A stretch of 10,958 bases of DNA from Novosphingobium sp. (GCA_021299075.1 JAJTFU010000047.1:1-10958); one strand, 5' to 3'; positions 1 through 7,018 are shown, counted from the first letter of the stretch. Translations and numbers: made by a program. Notes: generated from the letters alone by a model not told the origin.

Positions 1-724
1 CGCCGTTCTCTGGCCCGATCAGGTTCTCGGCAGGGACCTCGACATCGTCGAAATGGATCGTCGCGGTGTCGCTGGCATGCCAGCCCATCTTGGCCAGCCG
101 GGTGCGGCTGACGCCGGGCCGATCAGTCTCGACCAGCAGCAGCGAGACGCCGCCGATCCCCGGTCCGCCGGTGCGCACTGCCAGCGTGATGTAGTCCGCC
201 CGCACGCCGGAGGTGATCAGCGTCTTGGCACCGTTGACGATGTAGCTCGCCCCCTTGCGCTCGGCGCGGGTCTTGAGGTTGGCAACGTCCGAGCCGCCGC
301 CCGGTTCGGTAATGCCCAGGCAGATGATCTTCTCGCCCGCCAGCACTTCCGGCGCGATCCGGCGCTTCAGCTCTTCGCTGCCCATGGCCAGGATCGGCGG
401 CAGGCCGATCCCATGCGTCATCAGCGAGGCGCAGATCCCGCCCGCCCCGGGCCGGGCCAGTTCCTCGGTCTGGACCATGCCGTGGAACAGGTTGAAGGCC
501 GTGCCGGTGCCGCCGAACTCCTCGGGGTAATTGAGGCCCAGCACACCGGCCGCAGCCGCCTTGCGGTGCAGCTCGCGCGGGAGCTGGCCGGCGGCCTCCC
601 ATTCATCGACGTAGGGCGTGATTTCCTTGGCGACGAAAGCCCGGACCGTGGCGCAGACTGCCTCGTGGCTTTCGTCGTAATGCGGGGAGCGCGAACGCCA
701 TTGATCGAACAGCGGTGTTTCCAT
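1..724 (-). CDS. Acyl-CoA dehydrogenase, N-terminal two thirds (C-terminus cut by window edge)
   Basis: FAD-dependent flavoenzyme of the acyl-CoA dehydrogenase family, which oxidises an acyl-CoA to the 2-enoyl-CoA in the cytoplasm and passes electrons to ETF. The 241 visible codons begin METPLFDQW. An all-helical N-terminal domain spans about residues 15-130. The family signature CLGITEPGGGSD (about 135-146) contacts flavin and substrate. The middle beta domain follows, with NGAKTLITSG (164-173) and AKMGWHASDT (211-220). The C-terminal helical domain with the catalytic glutamate lies beyond base 1. The start is fixed by a strong ribosome site AGGAGGA (732-738) seven bases upstream. Substrate chain length cannot be judged. 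It shares the strand of dcd, but a 150-bp gap with two palindromes separates them, so it probably has its own promoter. The family is secure; the specific substrate is unknown. Confidence 0.93.
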   Translation of the reverse strand, partial: METPLFDQWRSRSPHYDESHEAVCATVRAFVAKEITPYVDEWEAAGQLPRELHRKAAAAGVLGLNYPEEFGGTGTAFNLFHGMVQTEELARPGAGGICASLMTHGIGLPPILAMGSEELKRRIAPEVLAGEKIICLGITEPGGGSDVANLKTRAERKGASYIVNGAKTLITSGVRADYITLAVRTGGPGIGGVSLLLVETDRPGVSRTRLAKMGWHASDTATIHFDDVEVPAENLIGPENG

Positions 725-752
725 GGCGTTATCCTCCTCATGCCCGTTTCCG

Positions 753-853
753 TCACCCCGGGCTCGACCCGGGGTCCCGCTTTATCCGGCGACGATGGGT
801 CAGAACGCTTGGCAGCGCAAGGCAGCGTCACCCCGGATCAAGTCCGGGGTGAC
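753..853. repeat. Pair of REP-like GC-rich palindromes
   Basis: There are two related hairpins. Unit 1 (755-775) has an 8-bp perfect stem, ACCCCGGG/CCCGGGGT, with a CTCGA loop. Unit 2 (827-853) has an 11-bp perfect stem, GTCACCCCGGA/TCCGGGGTGAC, with a TCAAG loop. Both carry the GTCACCCCGG start that I recognise from dispersed intergenic palindromes of Sphingomonadales. They fill the gap between the end of dcd and the start of the acyl-CoA dehydrogenase. Unit 2 begins 21 bases past the dcd stop and could end or stabilise that transcript, although no T-tract follows it on either strand. Confidence 0.75.
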
Positions 854-874
854 GGCTGAGCTGTAACTGGAAAC

Positions 875-1429
875 CTAAAGCTTCGGCAGGGTCACCCCGC
901 GCTGGCCCATGTACTTGCCGCTGCGGTCAGCATAGCTCGTCTCGCAGGGCTGGTCGCCCTTGAGGAACAGGAACTGGCAGGCGCCTTCGTTGGCATAGAT
1001 CTTGGCCGGCAACGGCGTGGTGTTGGAAAATTCCAGCGTCACGTGCCCTTCCCATTCGGGTTCTAGTGGGGTGACGTTGACGATGATCCCGCAGCGGGCA
1101 TAGGTGCTCTTGCCCAGGCAGATCACCAGCACATCACGCGGGATGCGGAAGTATTCGACTGTGCGGGCCAGCGCGAACGAGTTCGGCGGGATAATGCAGC
1201 AGTCGGTCTTCATGTCGACAAAGCTGTTCTCGGCAAAGTTCTTGGGATCGACCACGGCCGAATGGACGTTGGTGAACACCTTGAACTCGTCCGCCACCCG
1301 CGCGTCATAGCCATAGGACGACAGGCCATAGGAAATGCACCCATCGCGCTTCTGATGCTCGACGAACGGCTCGATCATGCCCGAACGATGGGCTTCGCCG
1401 CGGATCCACTTGTCGGAAAGAATCGCCAT
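875..1429 (-). CDS. dcd: dCTP deaminase
   Basis: Homotrimeric cytoplasmic enzyme that deaminates dCTP to dUTP, feeding dTMP synthesis through dUTPase. The 184-aa product has the length usual for alphaproteobacterial Dcd and starts with the familiar MAILSDKWIR. Visible motifs are SYGLSSYGYDAR (33-44), the nucleotide-binding GKSTYAR (106-112), and PEWEGHVTLEFSN (124-136), whose E133 matches the general-base glutamate of the family. The C-terminal lid ends GKYMGQRGVTLPKL. The frame stays open back to a GTG at 1471 that overlaps the epimerase stop. I chose the ATG at 1429 because homologs begin there and the extra 14 residues look like noise. It lies 38 bp after the epimerase stop, so co-transcription is likely. 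Family assignment is firm. Confidence 0.95.
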   Translation of the reverse strand: MAILSDKWIRGEAHRSGMIEPFVEHQKRDGCISYGLSSYGYDARVADEFKVFTNVHSAVVDPKNFAENSFVDMKTDCCIIPPNSFALARTVEYFRIPRDVLVICLGKSTYARCGIIVNVTPLEPEWEGHVTLEFSNTTPLPAKIYANEGACQFLFLKGDQPCETSYADRSGKYMGQRGVTLPKL

Positions 1430-1467
1430 GGCAGCGTGATTGCCGAACCACGCCGCCGCTTCAAGTG

Positions 1468-2466
1468 TCACACCCCGTGATAGTCCCGATACCAGCGCAC
1501 AAAGCTGGGGACACCCACCTCGATGCTGGTGGTCGGCGCATAGCCCAGGTCACCGCTGATCGCCGAAACGTCGGCAAAGGTGGCGGGGACATCGCCGGCC
1601 TGCATCGGCTGGAAATCGATGACGGCTTGTCTGCCGCAGCATTCCTCGAGCAGGCCCACGACTTTCATCAGGTGTTCGCTGCGGCTGTTGCCGATGTTGT
1701 AGAGCCGGTGCGGCTTGGTGCTGCCGCCGGCCTTTTCCGTGCCGTCGTCGGGCGGCGGATTGTCGAGGCAGGCGACCACGCCGGCGACGATATCGGCGAC
1801 ATAGGTGAAGTCGCGGTGCATCTCGCCATTGTTGAAGACCGGGATCGGGGTGCCGGCCAGGATCTTCTGCGTGAACATCCACATCATCATGTCGGGCCGG
1901 CCCCAGGGGCCATAGACGGTGAAGAAGCGCAGGCCGGTTAGCGGCAGGCGGTAGAGGTGGGCGTAGCTTTCGCTGATCAGCTCATCCGCGCGCTTGGTGG
2001 CGGCATAGAGCGAGACCGGGTGATCGGTCCGGTCCTCGACCGCGAAGGGTAGCTTGGTATTGCCGCCATAGACCGAGCTCGAGCTGGCATAGACCATATG
2101 CTCCAGCTGACGATGGCGCGCGACTTCGAGCAGGTTGAGGTGGCCGACCAGGTTGGACTGGACATAGGCATGGGGGTTCTCGATCGAATAGCGTACCCCG
2201 GCCTGGGCACCCAGGTGAACCACGCGGCCGATCTGCTCCCCAGCCAGCGCGGCGTTGAGCGCAGCCATGTCGGCAAAGTCGACCTGGTGAAAGGTGAAGC
2301 GATCCGCCGCCTCGGCGGCCAGCGCCGCCAGCCGGTCACGCTTCAGGGCGACCGAGTAGTAATCGTTGAGGTTGTCGATGCCGACGACGCTGTCGCCCCG
2401 CGCCGTCAGCAGGCGGATCAGGTGAAAGCCAATGAAGCCGGCCGCGCCGGTAACGAGAATACGCAT
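1468..2466 (-). CDS. NAD-dependent sugar-nucleotide epimerase, UDP-glucuronate 4-epimerase type
   Basis: Extended short-chain dehydrogenase/reductase of 332 aa that inverts the C4 hydroxyl of a UDP-sugar, most likely UDP-GlcA to UDP-GalA for cell-surface polysaccharide. The N-terminal Rossmann loop GAAGFIG (7-13) binds NAD. D31 in GIDNLNDYY binds the adenosine ribose. The catalytic set is S128-S131 with Y154 and K158 (YAATK). The segments NDYYSVALKRDRL (34-46) and FFTVYGPWGRPDMM (181-194) are the ones that make me prefer the glucuronate type over plain GalE. An AGGGAG ribosome site lies just ahead of the ATG. It diverges from wecB across a short spacer and is followed by dcd. Known relatives carry names such as lpsL, but the exact substrate is inferred. 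Confidence 0.87.
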   Translation of the reverse strand: MRILVTGAAGFIGFHLIRLLTARGDSVVGIDNLNDYYSVALKRDRLAALAAEAADRFTFHQVDFADMAALNAALAGEQIGRVVHLGAQAGVRYSIENPHAYVQSNLVGHLNLLEVARHRQLEHMVYASSSSVYGGNTKLPFAVEDRTDHPVSLYAATKRADELISESYAHLYRLPLTGLRFFTVYGPWGRPDMMMWMFTQKILAGTPIPVFNNGEMHRDFTYVADIVAGVVACLDNPPPDDGTEKAGGSTKPHRLYNIGNSRSEHLMKVVGLLEECCGRQAVIDFQPMQAGDVPATFADVSAISGDLGYAPTTSIEVGVPSFVRWYRDYHGV

Positions 2467-2530
2467 GAAGGCTCCCTAAGCTGCCGGGTCTTATTTCATG
2501 GTTAACTCTCGGATGGTAGGGCCGGATGCG
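2467..2530. promoter_or_regulatory. Divergent intergenic region between the epimerase and wecB
   Basis: This 64-bp spacer must carry the start signals for both directions, or overlap them. On the minus side AGGGAG precedes the epimerase ATG. On the plus side GTAGGG (2516-2521) precedes the wecB ATG by nine bases. The AT-richest piece, around 2490-2508 (TTATTTCATGGTTAACT), is the only plausible place for -10 elements, but I see no convincing -35/-10 pair. Shared control of the two sugar-nucleotide arms is an inference from the arrangement. Confidence 0.4.
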
Positions 2531-3664
2531 ATGACCCAGCCTGCCAAGATCCTCGTCGTGTTCGGCACCCGTCCCGAAGCGATCAAGCTGTTCCCCGTGG
2601 TCCGCGCGCTGCAGGCCGACCCGCGCTTTACGCCGGTGGTCTGCGTTTCGGCGCAGCACCGCCAGATGCTGGACCAGGTGCTGGAAATCGCCGGGATCAA
2701 GCCCGATCACGATCTCAACCTGATGAAGCCCGACCAGACGCTCGACGGCCTGACCGCCGCGCTGCTGACCGAGCTGGGCAAGGTGATGGATATCGAGCAG
2801 CCAGCGCGCGTCATCGTCCAGGGCGATACGGCCACGGCCATGGCCGGGGCGCTGGCGGCATATTATCGAAAGATCCCGGTCGACCATGTCGAGGCCGGGC
2901 TACGTTCGGGCAATATCTATCACCCCTGGCCGGAAGAGGTGAACCGCAAGATCATCGGCACCATCGCCAGCCTGCACCTTGCGCCGACCCAGGTGGCGGC
3001 GGGCAAGTTGCTGGCCGAACAGGTCGATCCCGCACGGGTCCACGTGACCGGCAATACCGTGATCGACGCGCTGAAATGGGTCCAGACCCGGATCTTCGCC
3101 AAGCCTTCGCTGGCGGGTGACTTGGCCGATCTTGAAACCCTGTTCGCCGGTCGCCGGATCATCGGCGTGACCAGCCACCGCCGCGAGAACTTTGGCGACG
3201 GCATGGTCAATATCGCCGAGGCGATCCGCCGAATCGCGCAGCGCCAGGACGTCGCGGTGATCTTCCCGGTCCACCTCAACCCCAATGTCCGCGCGGTGAT
3301 GAGCAAGGCGCTGGGCCTGCTTTCCAACGTCGCGCTGATCGAACCGCTCGACTATCCGCACTTCGTCCGGCTGCTGACCATTGCCGAGATCATGCTGACC
3401 GACAGCGGCGGGGTGCAGGAAGAAGCCCCGGCGCTGGGCAAGCCGGTCCTCGTCATGCGCGAGACAACCGAGCGGCCCGAGGGCGTGGCGGCCGGCACCG
3501 CCAAGCTGGTTGGCACCGATGTCACTCGTATCGTTACCGAAATCTTCACCTTGCTCGACGATAAGGCGGCCTACGAGGCCATGGCGCGGGCCCACAATCC
3601 CTTTGGGGACGGGCAGTCGGCGCGCCGTATCGTGGAGTTGATCGGGAATGAAATCGGACACTAA
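2531..3664 (+). CDS. wecB: UDP-N-acetylglucosamine 2-epimerase (non-hydrolysing)
   Basis: Cytoplasmic GT-B-fold enzyme that interconverts UDP-GlcNAc and UDP-ManNAc, the first step toward ManNAc or ManNAcA in surface glycans. The 377-aa length matches the roughly 376 aa of the E. coli enzyme. Motifs in order are FGTRPEAIK (11-19), QGDT (97-100), HVEAGLRSG (119-127), PWPEEVNRK (132-140), SHRREN (215-220), DSGGVQEE (291-298) and RETTERPEG (310-318). These include the aspartate, glutamates and histidine tied to catalysis and UDP binding in this family. The frame is open to an ATG at 2498, but the ATG at 2531 gives the family length, lies close to the Rossmann strand and has GTAGGG upstream. The gene overlaps wecC by 17 nt, which points to translational coupling. 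Confidence 0.93.
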   Translation: MTQPAKILVVFGTRPEAIKLFPVVRALQADPRFTPVVCVSAQHRQMLDQVLEIAGIKPDHDLNLMKPDQTLDGLTAALLTELGKVMDIEQPARVIVQGDTATAMAGALAAYYRKIPVDHVEAGLRSGNIYHPWPEEVNRKIIGTIASLHLAPTQVAAGKLLAEQVDPARVHVTGNTVIDALKWVQTRIFAKPSLAGDLADLETLFAGRRIIGVTSHRRENFGDGMVNIAEAIRRIAQRQDVAVIFPVHLNPNVRAVMSKALGLLSNVALIEPLDYPHFVRLLTIAEIMLTDSGGVQEEAPALGKPVLVMRETTERPEGVAAGTAKLVGTDVTRIVTEIFTLLDDKAAYEAMARAHNPFGDGQSARRIVELIGNEIGH

Positions 3665-4955
3665 GCCCAGCGTTTGCGTAGTCGGCCTGGGCTATATCGG
3701 GCTTCCTACCGCCGCCATCGTGGCGCGCGCCGGGTGTCAGGTCCACGGCGTCGACGTGACGCAGTCTGTTGTCGATACGATCAGCCGCGGCGAAATCCAT
3801 ATCGAGGAAGTCGATCTCGACGGCCTGGTCCAGGGCGTGGTCGCGCGCGGCCTGCTCAAGGCTTCGACCGAAGTCGCCCCGGCCGATGTCTTCATCATTG
3901 CCGTACCGACGCCGTTCGATGCCAATCACGCGCCAGACATCGCCTATGTCCTCGCCGCCGGGGAGGCCGTCGCCAAGGTGCTCAAGAGCGGCGACACGGT
4001 GATCCTGGAATCGACCTCGCCAGTCGGCACGACCGAGGCGCTGCGTGATCTGATCGCGGCGCGCCGCCCGGACCTCAAGTGCCCGGGCCTGACCACCGAC
4101 ATTCCCGACCTTTCGATCTCCTACTGCCCCGAGCGGGTGCTGCCCGGCCGGATCCTGGAGGAGCTGACCAACAACGACCGCTCGATCGGCGGGATCACGC
4201 CGCGCTGCGCCCGCAAGGCGCTGAGCTTCTACAAGCTGTTCGTGCGCGGCGAATGCGTCGTCACCGACAGCCGCTCGGCCGAGATGACCAAGCTGGTCGA
4301 GAACGCCTATCGCGACGTCAACATCGCCTTTGCCAACGAGCTGTCGATCGTCGCCGACCAGATGGGGCTCGACGTGTGGGAGGTGATCCGCCTCGCCAAC
4401 CGCCACCCGCGCGTCAACATCCTCCAGCCAGGACCGGGCGTCGGCGGGCACTGCATCGCGGTCGACCCCTGGTTCATCGTCCATGGCGCGCCCGAACACA
4501 CCCCCCTAATCCGCACCGCGCGCGGGGTCAACGACGGCAAGATCCACCACGTGATCGCCCGCGCCGAAGCGCTGATCGCCGCCAATCCCACAGCGCGCGT
4601 TGCCTGCCTGGGCCTCGCCTTCAAGGCCAATATCGACGATTTCCGCGAAAGCCCGGCGCGGCTGGTGGCCGTAACGCTGGCCCGCAAGTTCGGCAGCCGC
4701 ATCAAGGTGGTCGAACCCTATGCGGCCGCCCTCCCCAAGGAATTCGCCGGGACCGAGGCCGAGTTGATCGACCTCGACACCGCGCTTGAGCAGTCCGAAA
4801 TCCTGCTGGTGCTGGTCGACCACGACCAGTTCAAGGCCGTGCCGCTGGCCGAGCGCTTCGACAAGCAAGTCTATGACACCCGCGGCATCTGGCTCGACCA
4901 GCCGCAGGCCGTGCTACCGGAAGCCGATGCGGAGCCGCTGCGCCGCGCGGGCTGA
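3648..4955 (+). CDS. wecC: UDP-N-acetyl-D-mannosamine dehydrogenase
   Basis: NAD-dependent four-electron oxidase of the UDP-glucose/UDP-ManNAc dehydrogenase family, turning UDP-ManNAc into UDP-ManNAcA. The 435-aa protein has an N-terminal Rossmann domain with VVGLGYIGLPTA (11-22), then VPTPFD (86-91), ESTSPVGTT (121-129), YCPERVLPG (159-167) and ELTNNDRSIGG (172-182). A central helical domain carries KLVENAYRDVNIAFANE (215-231), and GPGVGGHCIAVDPWF (262-276) holds the catalytic C269. A second Rossmann domain follows. NNDRSIGG and the partner gene favour ManNAc over glucose as substrate. The ATG at 3648 is the only start ahead of the first strand, so the overlap into wecB is real; GGAG lies ten bases upstream. 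Sister enzymes acting on other UDP-HexNAc sugars are the main alternative. Confidence 0.9.
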   Translation: MKSDTKPSVCVVGLGYIGLPTAAIVARAGCQVHGVDVTQSVVDTISRGEIHIEEVDLDGLVQGVVARGLLKASTEVAPADVFIIAVPTPFDANHAPDIAYVLAAGEAVAKVLKSGDTVILESTSPVGTTEALRDLIAARRPDLKCPGLTTDIPDLSISYCPERVLPGRILEELTNNDRSIGGITPRCARKALSFYKLFVRGECVVTDSRSAEMTKLVENAYRDVNIAFANELSIVADQMGLDVWEVIRLANRHPRVNILQPGPGVGGHCIAVDPWFIVHGAPEHTPLIRTARGVNDGKIHHVIARAEALIAANPTARVACLGLAFKANIDDFRESPARLVAVTLARKFGSRIKVVEPYAAALPKEFAGTEAELIDLDTALEQSEILLVLVDHDQFKAVPLAERFDKQVYDTRGIWLDQPQAVLPEADAEPLRRAG

Positions 4956-4998
4956 TGCTGCGCTTGCCATAGCCTAGGGTGGCTGCCACGCTGCGGCG

Positions 4999-5646
4999 AT
5001 GACCGCCCGCCCGCTTTGCCTCGCCCCGCTTGCCCTGCTGCTCGGCTGCGCGACCACGCCGCCTGATGGTCTGGCACTCAGTGCGCAAGACGCGTTCTGG
5101 CATGCGCTCTCCAGCCACTGCGGCAAGGCCTATACCGGGCGGCTGGTCAGCGACGAAGCCCCCGATGCCGAGATGCGCGGCAGGCAGATGGCAATGCATG
5201 TGCGCGAATGCTCCCCGCAGGAGATAAAGGTGCCGTTCCACATCGAACGTGCCGATGGTTTGTGGGATCGCAGCCGCACCTGGGTGTTTACCCGCACCGC
5301 CACTGGCTTGCGGCTGAAACACGATCACCGGCACGAAGACGGCACGCCCGACGTCATGACCATGTACGGCGGCGATACCGCCAGCCCGGGCACGGCCGCC
5401 GTGCAGGAGTTCCCGGTCGATGCCGAAAGCATCGCCCTGTTCCAGCGCGAGGGCCGATCGGTTTCCATCACCAACGTCTGGCGGGTCGAAGTCGACTGGC
5501 TGGGCACTGGCCCCGCGCGCTTCGTCTATCAACTACAGCGCAAGGCCCCCAATGCCCGCAATTTCCGGGTCGAGTTTGATCTGGGCCGGCAGATCACCCC
5601 GCCGCCCCCGCCCTGGGGGCACGCAGCCTTGCCGGGCAGGCCCTAG
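4999..5646 (+). CDS. Uncharacterised envelope lipoprotein
   Basis: A 215-aa protein with a short lipoprotein signal, MTARPLCLAPLALLLGC, whose lipobox LLGC gives C17 as the lipidated residue. After it comes a soluble, probably periplasmic or outer-membrane-anchored domain. Visible landmarks are C41 and C71, which could form a disulfide, a DRSRTWVFTRT segment (90-100), the charged His/Asp cluster KHDHRHEDGTPD (107-118) and MYGGDT (122-127). The C-terminus is proline-rich (PPPPP, 201-205). I believe similar proteins occur in other Sphingomonadales, but I know no named domain and assign no function. It sits 43 bp after wecC on the same strand, so read-through is possible, though nothing links it to polysaccharide export. 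Its stop shares the CTAG with the stop of the convergent gene. Confidence 0.8.
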   Translation: MTARPLCLAPLALLLGCATTPPDGLALSAQDAFWHALSSHCGKAYTGRLVSDEAPDAEMRGRQMAMHVRECSPQEIKVPFHIERADGLWDRSRTWVFTRTATGLRLKHDHRHEDGTPDVMTMYGGDTASPGTAAVQEFPVDAESIALFQREGRSVSITNVWRVEVDWLGTGPARFVYQLQRKAPNARNFRVEFDLGRQITPPPPPWGHAALPGRP

Positions 5647-5834
5647 TCCCCGCCGCCATCTCCGCCGCCGTCGCTGTCACCGGAATCGTCATCGCTGCGC
5701 TCGCGGCCAGTCGTGCCGGTGGAGGTCATTGCCGTATCGCCCCCGCCCTTGTCGTTCTTGCGGCGGTTGCTGAGGATCGCCGGCATTACGGCGATGAAGA
5801 CGACCAGGATGGCGATCCAGAAGGCATAGTTCAT
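5643..5834 (-). CDS. Small single-span membrane protein with Asp/Gly-rich tail
   Basis: A 63-aa protein starting MNYAFWIAIL. Residues 4-21 form one transmembrane helix, followed by a positive SNRRKNDK stretch (22-29), which suggests an outside N-terminus and a cytoplasmic tail. The tail (45-63) is almost only Asp, Gly and Ser, with a single-residue repeat feel and strong negative charge. The frame is open much further upstream, but a good ribosome site TTGGGAG (5843-5849) lies nine bases before this ATG, and the helix begins right here, so I take the short form. No family is recognised. It is transcribed divergently from the 132-aa membrane protein and converges on the lipoprotein gene. Confidence 0.68.
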   Translation of the reverse strand: MNYAFWIAILVVFIAVMPAILSNRRKNDKGGGDTAMTSTGTTGRERSDDDSGDSDGGGDGGGD

Positions 5835-5912
5835 CGCGTTTGCTCCCAAGGCACGGTGCGGCAGGCAGCTTAGCTTGGCGACAGCCGGCGGCAAGGGTGA
5901 TAGCCTGGCGGC

Positions 5913-6311
5913 ATGAGCCTGCTGCGCCGGACCCTGATCCACGCCCTGATCTACCTGGCGGCGATCTTTGCGCTGGGGTTTGTCCTGGGCACGATCCGCA
6001 CGCTGTGGCTGGCCCCGGCGGTCGGGCACCTGGCGGCGGTGGCGCTGGAGCTGCCGGTGATGCTGGGGGCAAGCTGGTGGCTGGCCCGGCAGCTGGCTGC
6101 GCGCCGCCCCCTGCCGAGCCGCAGCGCGGCGCTGGCGGCGGGCGCCTTGGCCTTTGCCCTGCTGATGGCGCTCGAACTGGCGCTGGGCGTAACCCTGTTC
6201 GGGCAAGGCGCGGGTGAGTGGCTGGCGGCCCTGGCCACGCCGCCGGGGGCGCTGGGGCTGGCCGGGCAAGCGCTGTTCGCGCTGCTGCCGGCGCTGGCCT
6301 GGCGGCGCTAG
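5913..6311 (+). CDS. Conserved four-helix membrane protein, function unknown
   Basis: A 132-aa, strongly hydrophobic inner-membrane protein. Predicted helices by eye lie at about 8-28, 38-58, 72-97 and 112-130. Arginines at R5/R6, R29, R59-R70 and R131/R132 outline the loops and place both ends in the cytoplasm. Semi-conserved features such as GFVLGTIR (22-29), LELPVMLGASW (45-55), and ATPPGALGLAGQ (108-119) look like family landmarks rather than chance hydrophobic sequence, and I believe similar short proteins occur in other alphaproteobacteria. I cannot attach a named domain or role. The stop overlaps that of the convergent DUF952 gene by sharing CTAG. Confidence 0.75.
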   Translation: MSLLRRTLIHALIYLAAIFALGFVLGTIRTLWLAPAVGHLAAVALELPVMLGASWWLARQLAARRPLPSRSAALAAGALAFALLMALELALGVTLFGQGAGEWLAALATPPGALGLAGQALFALLPALAWRR

Positions 6312-6622
6312 CGGCGCTCTACCTTCAGCACGGCGCGCATCGGCAGGTCCGCATAGCAATGCGGGAACAGCGCGCCGCCGCGTGACACTTCCCAGCGGAT
6401 CGCCTCACCCAGCAGGTCCAGGTCAACCTCGGCGATCACCAAGCCTTGCTGCCCGGCAAAATGCTTGTCGAGCGTGCCCTGCAGCTGATCCGCCGCAGAG
6501 AGGTGGATATAGCCATCGGCCAGATCGACCGGCGCGCCGCGGAACGTGCCGTCGGCCTCGAACTGGGCCCATTGCTCGGCCGTGAAGATCTTGAAGGCGG
6601 TGCCGGGATGCGCGGTTTCCAT
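6308..6622 (-). CDS. DUF952 domain protein
   Basis: A 104-aa cytoplasmic protein that covers the whole DUF952 fold. Diagnostic pieces are the early tryptophan W18, VDLADGYIHLS (32-42), QLQGTLDKHFAG (46-57), IRWEVSRGG (75-83) and LFPHCYADLP (85-94). The His residues and the Asp/Glu around them form the conserved pocket of the family, but its biochemical role is not established. It begins 17 bp after the DUF1294 gene on the same strand, so the two are probably one transcript. Family call is strong and function is unknown. Confidence 0.87.
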   Translation of the reverse strand: METAHPGTAFKIFTAEQWAQFEADGTFRGAPVDLADGYIHLSAADQLQGTLDKHFAGQQGLVIAEVDLDLLGEAIRWEVSRGGALFPHCYADLPMRAVLKVERR

Positions 6623-6639
6623 GCGCCGCCCCTAACCGA

Positions 6640-6924
6640 TCAGCCGCCCAGCTGCCAGCCCAGCAGCGCGCCCAGCCCCAGCACCTGGACCACTGCGATG
6701 GTGTGGAGCTGGTTGGAGAAAGGCTGCTTGCAGGTCTTGTGGCGAAACAGCTCGCGGCCGGCATAGGCACCCGGCGTGCCGCCGAGGAAGGCCCACATCA
6801 GCAAGGCCGATTCCGAAATCCGCCAAGCCTTTGCCTCGGCCAGAATCTTGTCGAGGCCAAAGGCCAGGAAGGCGATCAGGTTGATCCCGATCAGGCCGAA
6901 GGCCAGGGCAAGCGGAAGGGTCAT
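6640..6924 (-). CDS. DUF1294 membrane protein
   Basis: A 94-aa inner-membrane protein with three likely helices (about 4-22, 38-56, 75-92). It shows the DUF1294 pattern in order: N15 in the first helix, FGLDKILAE (22-30), WRISESALL (34-42), FLGGTPGAYAG (46-56) and FRHKTCKQPF (60-69). The RHKTxKxxF string is the most recognisable part. Function is unknown; some relatives are fused to cold-shock domains, but this one stands alone. The ATG at 6924 has only a weak ribosome site. It is the first gene of a short two-gene unit with the DUF952 gene. Confidence 0.87.
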   Translation of the reverse strand: MTLPLALAFGLIGINLIAFLAFGLDKILAEAKAWRISESALLMWAFLGGTPGAYAGRELFRHKTCKQPFSNQLHTIAVVQVLGLGALLGWQLGG

Positions 6925-6986
6925 GCCGCCGCTTGTGATGGAAAATGCTCAAGAAAATGTGAGCAAGCGCTCCCGGGGAGGAGTTC

Positions 6987-7018
6987 GGCGGACCGGCGGT
7001 TTGGGCCGCCGGCCCGCC
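6987..7018 (-). terminator. Stem-loop after the 83-aa lipoprotein gene
   Basis: A GC-rich inverted repeat: GGCGG-A-CCGGCGG, a 6-base loop, then CCGCCGG-C-CCGCC. The A/C mismatch seen on the plus strand becomes a U/G wobble pair in minus-strand RNA, so the 13-bp stem is complete only in the transcript of the lipoprotein gene, whose stop lies ten bases upstream. No U-tract follows, so it may be a stabilising or Rho-assisted 3' hairpin rather than a classic terminator. Confidence 0.5.

Noticed and set aside
53..859. 268-aa plus-strand ORF opposite the acyl-CoA dehydrogenase
   Set aside because: It is antisense to a well-conserved enzyme, has no family features, and runs through both palindromes. 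It is a by-product of high GC.
875..1471. Longer dCTP deaminase from a GTG overlapping the epimerase stop
   Set aside because: The extra 14 residues do not resemble the family, whose proteins start MAILSD; the ATG at 1429 gives the standard length.
2498..2530. Upstream ATG codons (2498 and 2513) as the start of wecB
   Set aside because: No ribosome site precedes 2498, and the added residues lie outside the family length. The 2531 start fits better, although 2513 cannot be fully excluded.
5643..6359. 238-aa minus-strand ORF containing the small Asp/Gly-tail protein
   Set aside because: Its first 175 residues are low-complexity Arg/Gln/Ala antisense to the 132-aa membrane protein. A ribosome site and helix mark the short start at 5834.
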